Positions 1 through 8,401 of a stretch of DNA of 64,000 bases are shown piece after piece. The DNA comes from Pedobacter heparinus DSM 2366. Lineage in GTDB: Bacteria; Bacteroidota; Bacteroidia; Sphingobacteriales; Sphingobacteriaceae. Numbering within the stretch: the first letter of the stretch is position 1; every line of letters begins with the position of its first letter. The notes under the pieces are model-generated. The model saw only the letters and a program-made list of their open reading frames with translations. It was not told the DNA's origin and did no database searches. The DNA lies in contig NC_013061.1 of assembly GCF_000023825.1 (NCBI RefSeq), positions 1,240,001-1,304,000 of the forward strand, read 5' to 3'. Position numbers and translations under genes: made by a program.

Positions 1-1
1 A

Positions 2-157
2 ATCTTAAATTCTGTAATTGAATTTTGCCATTTGAACGGATTTGTTATTCTAGATAATCTCGAAATCTTAGGTCTTAATTCAACATTTATTGTTCATCAC
101 ATTGAAAAGTCTGAGCAATTTATTACCTATAAAAGATTGTTTGGAGATCCGATATAA
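2..157 (+). CDS. C-terminal end of an unknown protein (cut by window edge)
   Basis: An open frame enters from the left edge and runs 51 codons to a TAA at 155-157. The visible residues are moderately hydrophobic and end in KRLFGDPI. No motif is recognisable, so no function is proposed. It is followed within 200 bases by fragments of other genes, so it may itself be a remnant. The frame has no stop between base 2 and the terminal TAA, which is modest support for a real coding end. Confidence 0.4.
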   Translation: MLNSVIEFCHLNGFVILDNLEILGLNSTFIVHHIEKSEQFITYKRLFGDPI

Positions 158-180
158 AAAAGCCGGGCGTTTTTGTTATA

Positions 181-343
181 TTACGAATATGCTTTACCTG
201 TTTTGGCGTCGCGAATAATTGCATTAGCCAGGAACAGGAGTTTACCTTTAATAGATGGATCGAGTTCTTCGATCTCATCAATGAGTTTGAGTGTCTGCTT
301 GTCAAAGCCTGTTTTGTTGCCTTCTCTGGCAAGATAATAAAAA
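181..343 (-). pseudogene. C-terminal remnant of a minus-strand gene, possibly a regulator
   Basis: On the minus strand a frame reads FFYYLAREGNKTGFDKQTLK, then a charged helical stretch (IDEIEELDPS…GKLLFLANAIIRDAKTGKAYS), and stops at 181-183. The composition looks like a genuine protein end and resembles the helical tails of small XRE-type regulators in Bacteroidetes; that assignment comes from memory of the family and is weak. No start or DNA-binding domain is present. The frame is cut off where the plus-strand recombinase fragment begins, which suggests a rearrangement junction near 341. Confidence 0.35.
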
Positions 344-637
344 AACCTGGAATACTACCTGAACTTCTCCAGGCCTTACCTGCTCAGCGGTAAAAAGGAA
401 CCGGCGTTATTACTAAATGCCAACGGAAAAAGATTAAAGACTGCTTTTGAGCGGATGCAGAAACTACGGTCAGCATCAGGGATAAAGAAGCCAATCGGCC
501 CACATACTTTACGACACAGCATTGCTACACACCTGTTGCAGTCTGGTATGAAGCTTGAACAGATCCAGCGGTTCTTAGGACATAGCAGCCTGGAAAGCAC
601 ACAGATCTATACACATATTGTCCATGAACAGCTTTGA
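341..637 (+). pseudogene. Tyrosine recombinase, C-terminal catalytic fragment
   Basis: About 98 codons are open after a TAA at 338-340. They contain the second half of a tyrosine recombinase catalytic domain: HTLRHSIATHLLQSG (the HxxR box), RFLGHSS (the conserved LGH motif) and IYTHI with the nucleophilic Tyr. The first catalytic Arg and the whole SAM-like N-terminal domain are missing, so the gene is a 5'-truncated remnant and cannot be active. Its stop codon overlaps the start of a second recombinase fragment, as in tandem integrase pairs. The GGATGC start at 455 is internal to the domain and not a natural start. Confidence 0.75.
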
Positions 638-761
638 GGAATACTTAAACGAACAGGGCTTGAAACCTGACACCATCTATCAGCACCGGATGTATGTGAG
701 TTGCTTTTTGGCCTGGCTGGCTATAGAAAATGTGAGCCTTGTACACGGGGGCCTATTTTAA
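624..761 (+). pseudogene. Second tyrosine recombinase, N-terminal fragment
   Basis: ATG at 624 overlaps the end of the preceding recombinase fragment by 14 bases and begins MNSFEEYLNEQGLKP, followed by TIYQHRMYVSCFLAWL. This is the helical SAM-like core-binding start typical of phage-type integrases. After about 40 residues the reading frame leaves the family and stops at 759-761. The gene is therefore 3'-truncated. The overlap with the upstream catalytic fragment shows that two recombinases once formed an operon, as in tandem-integrase mobile elements; only the junction region survives. Confidence 0.65.
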
Positions 762-970
762 TTGAAAATGGATTTATATATGCACCAGCTCATATAAAAA
801 GGTTTTTAGGAACTGCTTTTAGATTATCACGTATAAATGCAGAAACATTAGAGATTGAGTATATGGGTAAATCTAGGGATTTGATTTGGCTGCATAAAAT
901 TGAGGGAGATCAGATTTATTTTTTCGAGGATATCAATAAGACATCTTACAATTATGATGAATTGGGCTAA
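752..970 (+). pseudogene. 3' fragment of an unknown gene fused to recombinase remnant
   Basis: Downstream of the break in the second recombinase the plus strand carries about 70 codons (PILIENGFIYAPAHIKRF… ending NKTSYNYDELG, stop at 968-970) that look like the C-terminus of a soluble beta-rich protein. The ATG at 701 lies in recombinase-derived sequence in another frame, so it is probably not a natural start. I do not recognise the family. It is best read as the truncated 3' end of a gene joined to the integrase scar. Confidence 0.4.
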
Positions 971-1037
971 AGGCTGTTTTTACTTTAGGCCAAACTTCAA
1001 AGAAAATCGTTCGGCGTGCCTTGAGTTAAAATTAAGT

Positions 1038-1649
1038 TTACTTCTGCGACGATATACTGTAAATCATCAGGGCAGTTAGCGGGACAAATATAATGGCGGC
1101 AATGATTAGTGGTTTCCAAATTGGTTTTGCACGGTACTGGGTATCTGCACCTATATGCCTGGCCCAAAACAGTTCGTACATTGCCAATACACCAATGCCA
1201 CTGGCAATAAATGTAAAGGGGCTATTGGCATTAAAGTAGTTTAATATGGCTACAGCAATTACCGAATAAAATAAACCAAAAAGTATTACAGGCCAGCCCG
1301 GTTTACCGGCATCTTTACAATTTGAAGCCAGCATAAATGACCCAAAAAATGTAGAGAATAAAATGGAGAACACATAGATAGCATTTTTCGAATAATATTG
1401 AGGAGCTTCCAGATTCTCTACAACATTACTTTTCCATGCATTTCTATTTTTCTGATGTTCAAGAACAGTTTTTGCGTCTAATTGTCTTTGAATATCATCA
1501 TCAATTGTTTCGGGAAGTTGAATACCCCTGCTTTTTAATTCGGCCAATGCCAGGTGTACTGCTTCTTCTGTGTGTTTGTCAACATTGTTGATGTAAAACA
1601 TCAATTCATGATCAGTTTTACCTATTATTTTTTGATTAAGGGCACTCAT
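1038..1649 (-). CDS. Small four-helix membrane protein of unknown function
   Basis: The product is 203 residues. The first 85 are soluble and charged, with a helical segment around MFYINNVDKHTEEAVHLAL. The rest holds four hydrophobic segments at about residues 88-108, 116-137, 143-160 and 178-199, so it is an inner-membrane protein with a cytoplasmic N-terminal region. No catalytic motif is visible. A TATCTTTG element lies about 25 bases before the start codon on the minus strand, supporting this start. It is divergent from the large array to its right. Confidence 0.75.
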   Translation of the reverse strand: MSALNQKIIGKTDHELMFYINNVDKHTEEAVHLALAELKSRGIQLPETIDDDIQRQLDAKTVLEHQKNRNAWKSNVVENLEAPQYYSKNAIYVFSILFSTFFGSFMLASNCKDAGKPGWPVILFGLFYSVIAVAILNYFNANSPFTFIASGIGVLAMYELFWARHIGADTQYRAKPIWKPLIIAAIIFVPLTALMIYSISSQK

Positions 1650-1670
1650 TTTGGTTTGTAATGGTCAAAA

Positions 1671-1678
1671 CAAAGATA
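1671..1678 (-). promoter_or_regulatory. Bacteroidetes-type -7 promoter element
   Basis: The minus strand reads TATCTTTG, an exact match to the Bacteroidetes -7 consensus TAnnTTTG, placed about 22-29 bases before the start codon of the membrane protein gene. A clear -33 TTTG was not found. Confidence 0.5.
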
Positions 1679-1782
1679 CATTTTTAGTGACTACATGATA
1701 ACTATATCGACGCTTCATTGCTAATTCTGATTGACTTCCTGCTATTAAAATCAATGGATGATGTTGTTAAATTTATTTTCAA

Positions 1783-1838
1783 AAAAAAGTAGAGTGCAGT
1801 GCGGCTGCACTCTCTTTTTTTAATATTGTCTGGTTCAG
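1783..1838 (+). promoter_or_regulatory. Leader hairpin, copy 1 (attenuator-like) in front of the array
   Basis: An 8-A run is followed by AGAGTGCAG, a TGCGG loop and CTGCACTCT (stem 1791-1799 with 1805-1813), then C and seven T, and then AATATTGTCTGGTTCAG. It has the form of an intrinsic terminator. The only upstream gene is divergent, so on the plus strand there is no transcript from upstream to end here. It lies 90 bases before the first array gene and therefore probably in its leader. The same hairpin occurs at 8274 and 39729, and the 17-base sequence after it recurs exactly at 8311. Confidence 0.7.
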
Positions 1839-1902
1839 ACGCTAATGGTAGATATTAGTTTGGAACGAATTGAAAATTTAGAGTAATCATTGAATAATAG
1901 AT

Positions 1903-2802
1903 ATGAGAAAATATTTTTTTACAGTAGTGCTGGCCATGGGAGTATTGGGGGCATCAGGACAAACGACAAATATATTTCCAGCGTCAGGTAATGTAGGGCT
2001 TGGAACAACAAGTCCAGCTTATAAATTGGATGTCGATGGGGAAGTCAGGATCAATAATACAATTCTAACAAATTCCAATTCTCCATTTGACAATTCCAGC
2101 GTTATGTATACGCAAGCTGGGGCTCATAACATGTTTGGTGTGGATGGGGGCTGGATAGATAAATACTTTGGTATGAAAACCAATGGTGATTTCTTAACCA
2201 TGGGAGGGAATTTTGGAATCGGTACAAGAAATCCTGAAGCCAAATTACACGTTGTTGGTAACGTAAAACTGTTTGGTAATTATGATGGAACAAACAATGT
2301 TCAGTTTGTTCCATATAACGGGCTTGGGAATACCTGGGAATTGTATCCGCAACCGGAAGGATATGGTATTTTTAACCGCAATGCTTATACATTCCCTTTC
2401 TTCATTAGTAATGGAGATAATATCGGAATTGGAACTTTAACCCCTACAGAAAAACTCTCTGTAAAAGGAAAAATCAGGGCCCAGGAAATCAAAGTAGAAA
2501 ATACAAACTGGCCAGATTATGTCTTCACCAAAGATTATACCCTCCCAACCCTTCAGCAAACCGAAAATCACATTAAAGAAAAAGGTCATTTGCCTGGCAT
2601 CCCGTCCGCTGCAGAAGTAAAAGCCAATGGAATTGATTTGGGGGAAATGAATGCGAAACTGCTGCAGAAGATTGAAGAATTAACCTTGCATTTAATTGAA
2701 CAAGACAAGTTTAACAATGACCAAGCTAAATTAATTGGAAAACTTCAAGAAATGAGTAAGTACCAACAAATAGAGATAAATAATTTAAAAAATAAAAAAT
2801 GA
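1903..2802 (+). CDS. Array protein 1: secreted tail-fibre-like protein
   Basis: A 299-residue exported protein. The signal peptide is MRKYFFTVVLAMGVLGASGQ. Three glycine-rich repeats follow (NVGLGTTSPAYKLDVDG near residue 30, NFGIGTRNPEAKLHVVG near 107, NIGIGTLTPTEKLSVKG near 175). The last leads straight into the constant block, with the WPDYVF tryptophan at residue 203. The tail after IEELTLHLIEQ is a 35-residue lysine/glutamine-rich coiled coil. Its last codon overlaps the start of the next gene (ATGA), so translation is probably coupled. It is the promoter-proximal gene behind leader hairpin 1. The family is related to phage tail-fibre and S74-type trimeric proteins; its function here is unknown. 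Confidence 0.85.
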   Translation: MRKYFFTVVLAMGVLGASGQTTNIFPASGNVGLGTTSPAYKLDVDGEVRINNTILTNSNSPFDNSSVMYTQAGAHNMFGVDGGWIDKYFGMKTNGDFLTMGGNFGIGTRNPEAKLHVVGNVKLFGNYDGTNNVQFVPYNGLGNTWELYPQPEGYGIFNRNAYTFPFFISNGDNIGIGTLTPTEKLSVKGKIRAQEIKVENTNWPDYVFTKDYTLPTLQQTENHIKEKGHLPGIPSAAEVKANGIDLGEMNAKLLQKIEELTLHLIEQDKFNNDQAKLIGKLQEMSKYQQIEINNLKNKK

Positions 2803-3731
2803 AACGAGCAGGGATTTTATTAAGTCTGATATGCAGCTGTTGTTTTGCCAATGCCCAAACACTACAAACAGTAACAGATAATGGCGCCTCTACAACCAAT
2901 ACAATCAATTCTTATAATCCTAATGGTTTCCAGATTACTGGCACTGTAGGAAGCGCCGCTTACTTTGTTATTGATCAGACAGCTAACACTGGTGGTAAAA
3001 GATGGAGATTTGGACACACTGGTGGTGCGCCTGGTTTTGGCAGTTTTGATATTAGCAATTTAACGGATGAAATTGTGCCTTTATCTATAGCTTCTGATGG
3101 GAAAGTGACTACTGGAAGATTATTGGTAAATACCCCTCCGGTCGATAATACTAATGAAGGATTACAGGTTAAGTCTGGGCTATCAATTTATGGCAGTGCA
3201 AATAATTTGGGAAATCACATTATGTTTAAAAGGTCAGAAGGTGCTGAAATGGCTTATTTAGGATGGGAAGATGAATCATCAGGGAATTCCCCTTTTATAA
3301 TTAAATCTTCTAACGGGAATGATATAAAATTTATGATTAATGACGGAGAACAGATGAGGTTAAAGAATGGTAATCTAAGCATCGGTTCTCCAAATTCTTA
3401 TGGCTACAGGCTTGCAGTTAATGGCAACATACGAGCTAAAGAAATCAAAGTAGAAAATACCAACTGGCCAGACTATGTCTTTACCACAGACTACCAACTC
3501 CCAACCCTCCAACAAACAGAGCAACACATTAAAGAAAGAGGTCATTTGCCCGGCGTCCCATCAGCTGCAGAAGTGAAAGCCAATGGTATTGATTTAGGGG
3601 AAATGAATGCAAAGCTGTTGCAGAAGATTGAAGAATTGACTTTGTATTTGATTGAGATAAAGAAGGAAAGTGATGCACGCAATGATAAACAAACTAAAGA
3701 AATCGAATATCTAAAATCAAAACTTAAATAA
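2799..3731 (+). CDS. Array protein 2: secreted tail-fibre-like protein
   Basis: 310 residues with signal peptide MKRAGILLSLICSCCFANAQ. The mature N-terminus begins TLQTVTDNGASTTN, a start shared with array protein 14 (TLQTVTDRGNTTSN) and common in phage-tail-like Bacteroidetes proteins. There is no canonical GIGT repeat: the junction to the constant block reads SIGSPNSYGYRLAVNG. Small changes from the consensus are TTDYQLP, KERGHLPGV and TEQH. The unique middle part (residues about 35-195) has beta-rich composition. The start overlaps the preceding stop by four bases. Confidence 0.85.
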   Translation: MKRAGILLSLICSCCFANAQTLQTVTDNGASTTNTINSYNPNGFQITGTVGSAAYFVIDQTANTGGKRWRFGHTGGAPGFGSFDISNLTDEIVPLSIASDGKVTTGRLLVNTPPVDNTNEGLQVKSGLSIYGSANNLGNHIMFKRSEGAEMAYLGWEDESSGNSPFIIKSSNGNDIKFMINDGEQMRLKNGNLSIGSPNSYGYRLAVNGNIRAKEIKVENTNWPDYVFTTDYQLPTLQQTEQHIKERGHLPGVPSAAEVKANGIDLGEMNAKLLQKIEELTLYLIEIKKESDARNDKQTKEIEYLKSKLK

Positions 3732-3732
3732 T

Positions 3733-4686
3733 ATGAAAAGAGGTTATTTATTAATTGGTCTATTATTGAGTTCTACAACCATTTTTGCGCAAATAACAAA
3801 CACTTTTCCAGATAATGGCAATGTAGGCATCGGAATTACTACACCAGCTGCCAAATTGCATATCGGCCAAAGTAATCAGGAAATAAGATTTGACTATAAT
3901 GGCACCAATGATCACTACGGTTCATTAAGATGGGCCGCCTTGCAATTAGGAAATAATGGAACCAATCGGATTGTTGCCGGGCGTACGGTACCTGGAGGCT
4001 TGTTAGACTTTTATGTAAACAATACCAATGATGGATCCAATTATGACATAGGCCCCAATGGTATTTTGGCCATGCGAATTAACAACAATGGTAAAGTTGG
4101 CATTGGAACAACAGCTCCAGTATCTGAACTTCATGTTAATGGCACCACAACAACCAGCTTACTTACTTTTTCTGAAGGAGTAGTAGAATTAGGCTATTTA
4201 GGACGCGGGCTGGCAACTACAGGTGCATGGAGCCTAAATCCAGATGTTTTTGCCTTAACTTATCAATCACGAGACTTTGCTATTGGAGGTTGGAGCAAGT
4301 CAACCAATACCTGGATGGGCCCCTCATTTTATATCAACTCAGATAATGGCAATGTTGGTATAGGAACAACTGTACCAACAGATAAGTTATCGGTTAAAGG
4401 CAAAATTCGTTCTCAAGAGATCAAAGTAGAAAATACAAACTGGCCGGATTATGTCTTCACCAATGATTACCAACTTCCAACCCTTCAGCAAACTGAAAAC
4501 CACATTAAAGAAAAAGGTCATTTGCCCGGTATCCCTTCTGCTGCGGAAGTAAAAGCCAATGGTATTGATTTAGGGGAAATGAATGCGAAGCTGTTGCAAA
4601 AAATAGAGGAACTGACATTGCATTTGATACATCAGCAAAAGGAAATAGAAAAGTTAAAAATTGGTCAGAGTGGTTGCAAACATTAA
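3733..4686 (+). CDS. Array protein 3: secreted tail-fibre-like protein
   Basis: 317 residues, signal peptide MKRGYLLIGLLLSSTTIFAQ, one base after the preceding stop. Three repeats are visible: NVGIGITTPAAKLHIG near residue 32, KVGIGTTAPVSELHVNG near 120 and NVGIGTTVPTDKLSVKG near 207. The constant block carries FTNDYQLP instead of FTKDYQLP. The C-terminal tail is short (HQQKEIEKLKIGQSGCKH) and ends with a cysteine, unusual in this set. The region between the second and third repeats contains a WSLNPDVFAL…SFYINSDNG stretch typical of attachment-fibre-like proteins. Confidence 0.85.
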   Translation: MKRGYLLIGLLLSSTTIFAQITNTFPDNGNVGIGITTPAAKLHIGQSNQEIRFDYNGTNDHYGSLRWAALQLGNNGTNRIVAGRTVPGGLLDFYVNNTNDGSNYDIGPNGILAMRINNNGKVGIGTTAPVSELHVNGTTTTSLLTFSEGVVELGYLGRGLATTGAWSLNPDVFALTYQSRDFAIGGWSKSTNTWMGPSFYINSDNGNVGIGTTVPTDKLSVKGKIRSQEIKVENTNWPDYVFTNDYQLPTLQQTENHIKEKGHLPGIPSAAEVKANGIDLGEMNAKLLQKIEELTLHLIHQQKEIEKLKIGQSGCKH

Positions 4687-4691
4687 TAAAT

Positions 4692-5675
4692 ATGAAAAAT
4701 AAGCAAATATCATTTTTATGTATAATATTAGTTTTGTCTAAAATAGCAATGGCTCAAAATGCCCTTCCAAATAGCGGAAACATAGGCGTCGGGCTGTTAA
4801 ATCCAACCAAAGCTATACAGATTGGTGATTATGGATACGGTAACGATAATTCCCAGATTCTAATACCGGGAGTATATAACTTTGAAAAGGTTAGACTTGG
4901 CCAATTGGGAAATGGAAACAGTACTCTGGAATTTGTAAATCATACTGGAATTGGAAGTTCGTATGGCGTAAGGTTATTGGCAAATATAGATTCGGGGGGG
5001 CAAGGCCTTCAATTTCAGTATGCTGCAACGAAGGGGGCTTACGAGGAGTTGAATTATCAAACAGGAATGTTTTTAACAACTAATGGCCGAGTAGGGATAG
5101 GAACACTAGGTCCTGAATCCATCTTTCACGTTCAATCGGATGCAAATACATCTGGAGCCCCACAGAACTCGCAGTTATTAGTTTCGGGAACCACGAATCC
5201 GGGTAAAAGACTTTCAATAGCATACAATACTTCTTCTAATTACGCTGAAATGCAGTCTCAAGCTTATTCTGGCACTTACACTCCAATATTGCTTAATCCA
5301 AATGGTGGTGATATAGGTATCGGCACAACGGATCCTAAAGGATATAAACTTGCCGTTAATGGAAATATACGTGCCAAGGAAATCAAAGTAGAAAATACCA
5401 ACTGGCCAGATTATGTCTTCACCAAAGATTACCAGCTCCCAACCCTCCAACAAACAGAAAACCACATCAAAGAAAAGGGCTATTTACCCGGAATTCCATC
5501 AGCTGAAGAAGTAAAAGCCAATGGTATTGATTTAGGGGAAATGAATGCGAAGTTATTGCAGAAGATCGAAGAGTTAACCTTGTATTTGATAGAGCAGAAT
5601 AAGAAAATGGACGGAGTTCAAAAGGAAAACGAAAGTATGAAGGAAAGGATTTTAAATCTGGAAAAGAAAATCTAA
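4692..5675 (+). CDS. Array protein 4: secreted tail-fibre-like protein
   Basis: 327 residues. ATG at 4692 is preferred to the TTG at 4674 because it begins directly with the signal peptide MKNKQISFLCIILVLSKIAM and follows the previous stop. Repeats: NIGVGLLNPTKAIQIG, RVGIGTLGPESIFHV and DIGIGTTDPKGYKLAVNG. The constant block has KEKGYLPGIPSAEEV, a Tyr in place of the usual His. The C-terminal coiled coil is one of the longer ones, about 35 residues rich in Lys, Glu and Met. The gap to the next gene is 21 bases. Confidence 0.85.
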   Translation: MKNKQISFLCIILVLSKIAMAQNALPNSGNIGVGLLNPTKAIQIGDYGYGNDNSQILIPGVYNFEKVRLGQLGNGNSTLEFVNHTGIGSSYGVRLLANIDSGGQGLQFQYAATKGAYEELNYQTGMFLTTNGRVGIGTLGPESIFHVQSDANTSGAPQNSQLLVSGTTNPGKRLSIAYNTSSNYAEMQSQAYSGTYTPILLNPNGGDIGIGTTDPKGYKLAVNGNIRAKEIKVENTNWPDYVFTKDYQLPTLQQTENHIKEKGYLPGIPSAEEVKANGIDLGEMNAKLLQKIEELTLYLIEQNKKMDGVQKENESMKERILNLEKKI

Positions 5676-5696
5676 ATATTAACAAACTTAAAATTT

Positions 5697-6638
5697 ATGA
5701 AAAAAACGGCTATTATCTGTCTCTTGTTCTTCATATCAATAAAGGGGATTTCGCAAACCAGTCTGGATCAGAATGGGCTTAAAACAACAGTAACCAATAC
5801 ATTGCTGAACTCAAGTCTACAAGCTATGCGGTATGAAATAGCGGCGGTTGGCTTTAATCCATATCATTGGCAATATGGGGGCTCAATTATAATTGAATTA
5901 TTTCACCAATACTATGCAAGTGGTTATGAAAAATATTCATTGGGAATTAGCTATGGAAGTCCAGCTTTAAGATTAATTGAATCGCATGGGGTTATGCATA
6001 CAGCGATGATTAGTCTGGGTACGACAAGTGATTTAAGCACCTCAACCAGTGGTGTGATAAATAAGGTACTACCTGTTTATTTAGATCTGCAATCTTATGC
6101 CGGATATAAGGTAAGGATAACATACATGCAGGAAAAAGTTGACGAAGTAACCGATCGAAACCAAATACAAACCAATACAAACCCATCAGGTGTAATCATT
6201 CCCGACTTTGTTGTTTCAACCGTCTTATACAATAACATATACTCTTCCGGAAACTTAATGCTTAGCGGAAATGGACCGCACTATATAGAAAATGGTGATG
6301 TAGGCATAGGCACTACCGACCCTAAAGGTTATAAACTAGCAGTTAATGGCAAAATACGAGCTCAGGAGATTAAAGTAGAGGCTTCCCCATGGCCGGATTA
6401 TGTCTTTACCAAAGATTACCAACTACCTACCCTTCAACAAACAGAAAACCACATCAAAGAAAAAGGCCATTTGCCCGGCATCCCGTCCGCTGAAGAAGTA
6501 AAAGCCAATGGAATTGATTTGGGGGAAATGAATGCGAAGCTGTTGCAGAAGATTGAAGAGTTGACGCTGCATGCAATAGAGCAGAATAGGAAAATAATGA
6601 ATCTGGAAGAAATTATTGGAAGAAACAATCTCAAATAA
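5697..6638 (+). CDS. Array protein 5: divergent member, no N-terminal GIGT repeat
   Basis: 313 residues with signal peptide MKKTAIICLLFFISIKGISQ. The first 200 mature residues have no GIGT repeat. They contain a beta-rich segment with LEHQYY-like and SYGSPALRLIE motifs that resembles the N-terminal half of array protein 13 in layout. A single DVGIGTTDPKGYKLAVNG joins it to the constant block, whose entry is altered to KVEASPWPDYVF. The WPDYVF core is therefore kept while the residues before it drift. The tail is a short coiled coil ending in NNLK. Confidence 0.8.
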   Translation: MKKTAIICLLFFISIKGISQTSLDQNGLKTTVTNTLLNSSLQAMRYEIAAVGFNPYHWQYGGSIIIELFHQYYASGYEKYSLGISYGSPALRLIESHGVMHTAMISLGTTSDLSTSTSGVINKVLPVYLDLQSYAGYKVRITYMQEKVDEVTDRNQIQTNTNPSGVIIPDFVVSTVLYNNIYSSGNLMLSGNGPHYIENGDVGIGTTDPKGYKLAVNGKIRAQEIKVEASPWPDYVFTKDYQLPTLQQTENHIKEKGHLPGIPSAEEVKANGIDLGEMNAKLLQKIEELTLHAIEQNRKIMNLEEIIGRNNLK

Positions 6639-6639
6639 A

Positions 6640-7344
6640 ATGAAAAGATTATTTTTTATTGCGATTTTTTTTATTGCATCTTATTGTGCTACGGCACAAA
6701 ACACTTTACCCTCCAGCGGAAATGTTGGTATAGGGACAACCACTCCAATTTCAGAGTTGCAGGTAAAGGGAACAGCTATCATTGGTAATAGTGCAGGAAC
6801 GAATTATAATGAAAATTTAAGACTCCCTAGTTCTGCTGGGGGATATTCCTGTCTTGCTTTGGGAGCTATTCCTGGTAGTTATGGTAGCGGACTAGGACAA
6901 TGGTCATTACTTAAACATCCTGAGGATCAATTTTACAGATTTAGTATAAGGCATTTTAATACTGAATGTCTAACAGTTTTGACCAACGGAAATATGGGGG
7001 TTGGAATCGAAAATCCTGCTGAAAAACTATCCGTTAATGGGAAAATACGTGCCCATGAAATCAAAGTAGAAAATACAAACTGGCCAGACTACGTCTTTAC
7101 AAAAGACTATCAACTTCCAACCCTTCAGCAAACAGAAAAGCATATTAAAGAAAAGGGCCATTTGCCCGGTATCCCGTCAGCTGCGGAAGTAAAAGCTAAC
7201 GGAATCGATTTAGGAGACATGAATGCGAAGCTGTTGCAGAAAATAGAGGAGCTGACTTTATATCTGATTGAAAAAGATAAGGAGATTAAACAATTGAATC
7301 ATTTAAATGATAGAGTTAAAGAGCTGGAATTAAAAATTAAATAA
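6640..7344 (+). CDS. Array protein 6: shortest member of the array
   Basis: 234 residues, the smallest of the fifteen. ATG at 6640, one base after the previous stop, gives the signal peptide MKRLFFIAIFFIASYCATAQ; the upstream TTG at 6616 is unlikely. Repeats: NVGIGTTTPISELQVKG and NMGVGIENPAEKLSVNG. The constant block has IRAHEIKVEN, TEKHIKEKG and GDMNAKLL, where most members have GEM. The unique region is only about 85 residues and contains two cysteines (YSCLALG and TECLTV). The coiled coil tail ends LNDRVKELELKIK. Confidence 0.85.
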   Translation: MKRLFFIAIFFIASYCATAQNTLPSSGNVGIGTTTPISELQVKGTAIIGNSAGTNYNENLRLPSSAGGYSCLALGAIPGSYGSGLGQWSLLKHPEDQFYRFSIRHFNTECLTVLTNGNMGVGIENPAEKLSVNGKIRAHEIKVENTNWPDYVFTKDYQLPTLQQTEKHIKEKGHLPGIPSAAEVKANGIDLGDMNAKLLQKIEELTLYLIEKDKEIKQLNHLNDRVKELELKIK

Positions 7345-7352
7345 CAATAAAT

Positions 7353-8189
7353 ATGAAAATGTTTAAGAAATATATCATTTTGGCCCTATTGGTATTAATA
7401 GGATTAAAAGGGAGTACACAAACTAACTCATTTCCTACGCCTTATGGATATGCCCAAATAAGAGATGATGCAAACTCACCAATAGCTTTTATACAAAGTA
7501 CCATTGATTGTACATATTTTGGAAATATTGGCAATAACCCCATTGCTTTTGGAAATGCTTCTGGCTATAAAAAAATGATAATTCAAGACAATGGCAATGT
7601 GGGTCTTGGTAATCCTAACCCAGGATCGAGATTGAGCTTTCCTAACGTTGATGGTACCACAGAAGCAGAGGGAATCACATGGTATAGTCCCACACGTACT
7701 GTATATGGTATTCACAGAACAGAAGGGGCATGGACTTCTCCCAATTACCAGCAATTAAGATTAGGTTGGGAAACTGGGATTATACTAGATCCAGGGCAGG
7801 GTTATGGTAAAAGTTATGTAGATGTGCAAGGTGCGGGATTAAGAGTAACTTCTGGTGATATTGGAATTGGAACTGTAGATACTAAAGGTTATAAACTAGC
7901 TGTTAATGGAAACATTCGGGCCAAAGAAGTGAAGGTTGAAACTGCCAACTGGCCCGACTATGTATTCACGAAAGATTACCAGCTACCTACCCTCCAGCAA
8001 ACCGAAAACCACATCAAAGAAAAAGGGCATTTACCCGGCATCCCATCAGCTGCGGAAGTAAAAGCCAATGGTATTGATTTGGGTGAAATGAATGCGAAGC
8101 TGCTGCAGAAAATAGAGGAGCTGACATTGCATTTGATTGAAATGAAGAAAGAAATAACAGAGCTTAGATCAAATAGAAACAAGCTTTAG
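7353..8189 (+). CDS. Array protein 7: last gene of the first sub-array
   Basis: 278 residues, signal peptide MKMFKKYIILALLVLIGLKG. The N-terminus departs from the usual pattern (TNSFPTPYGYAQIRDDANSP), with NVGLGNPNPGSRLSF near residue 82 and DIGIGTVDTKGYKLAVNG near 170. The constant block reads KEVKVETANWPDYVF. The tail is short (KKEITELRSNRNKL). After its stop there is an 85-base gap and then leader hairpin 2, which could also end this gene's transcript. Confidence 0.85.
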   Translation: MKMFKKYIILALLVLIGLKGSTQTNSFPTPYGYAQIRDDANSPIAFIQSTIDCTYFGNIGNNPIAFGNASGYKKMIIQDNGNVGLGNPNPGSRLSFPNVDGTTEAEGITWYSPTRTVYGIHRTEGAWTSPNYQQLRLGWETGIILDPGQGYGKSYVDVQGAGLRVTSGDIGIGTVDTKGYKLAVNGNIRAKEVKVETANWPDYVFTKDYQLPTLQQTENHIKEKGHLPGIPSAAEVKANGIDLGEMNAKLLQKIEELTLHLIEMKKEITELRSNRNKL

Positions 8190-8273
8190 CTAGTAGATTT
8201 TAACTATTCTATACTGTGAATCTAAATGGATTTCATAACAGTAACCACAGAAAAGCAATAATATTTTCAATAA

Positions 8274-8327
8274 AAAAGAAGAGTGCAGTGTGGCTGCACT
8301 CTTCTTTTTTAATATTGTCTGGTTCAG
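8274..8327 (+). promoter_or_regulatory. Leader hairpin, copy 2, between array genes 7 and 8
   Basis: A perfect 15-bp stem (8274-8288 with 8294-8308: AAAAGAAGAGTGCAG, loop TGTGG) ends in a T-run and is followed by AATATTGTCTGGTTCAG, identical to the sequence after copy 1. It can work as a terminator for genes 1-7 or as a leader attenuator for genes 8 onward. Its position, 75 bases before the next start, is like that of copies 1 and 3. Confidence 0.75.
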
Positions 8328-8401
8328 CCATTAAATATGACCGGAAGTTAAATAGGGCGTAAAACCAATGGTTGATGTTAAGAAAATTAAATACTGACAA
8401 T

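Noticed and set aside
123..332. 69-codon minus-strand frame starting MPEKATKQ
   Set aside because: It lies in another frame than the more protein-like AREGNKTGFDKQTLK reading, which better explains this stretch.
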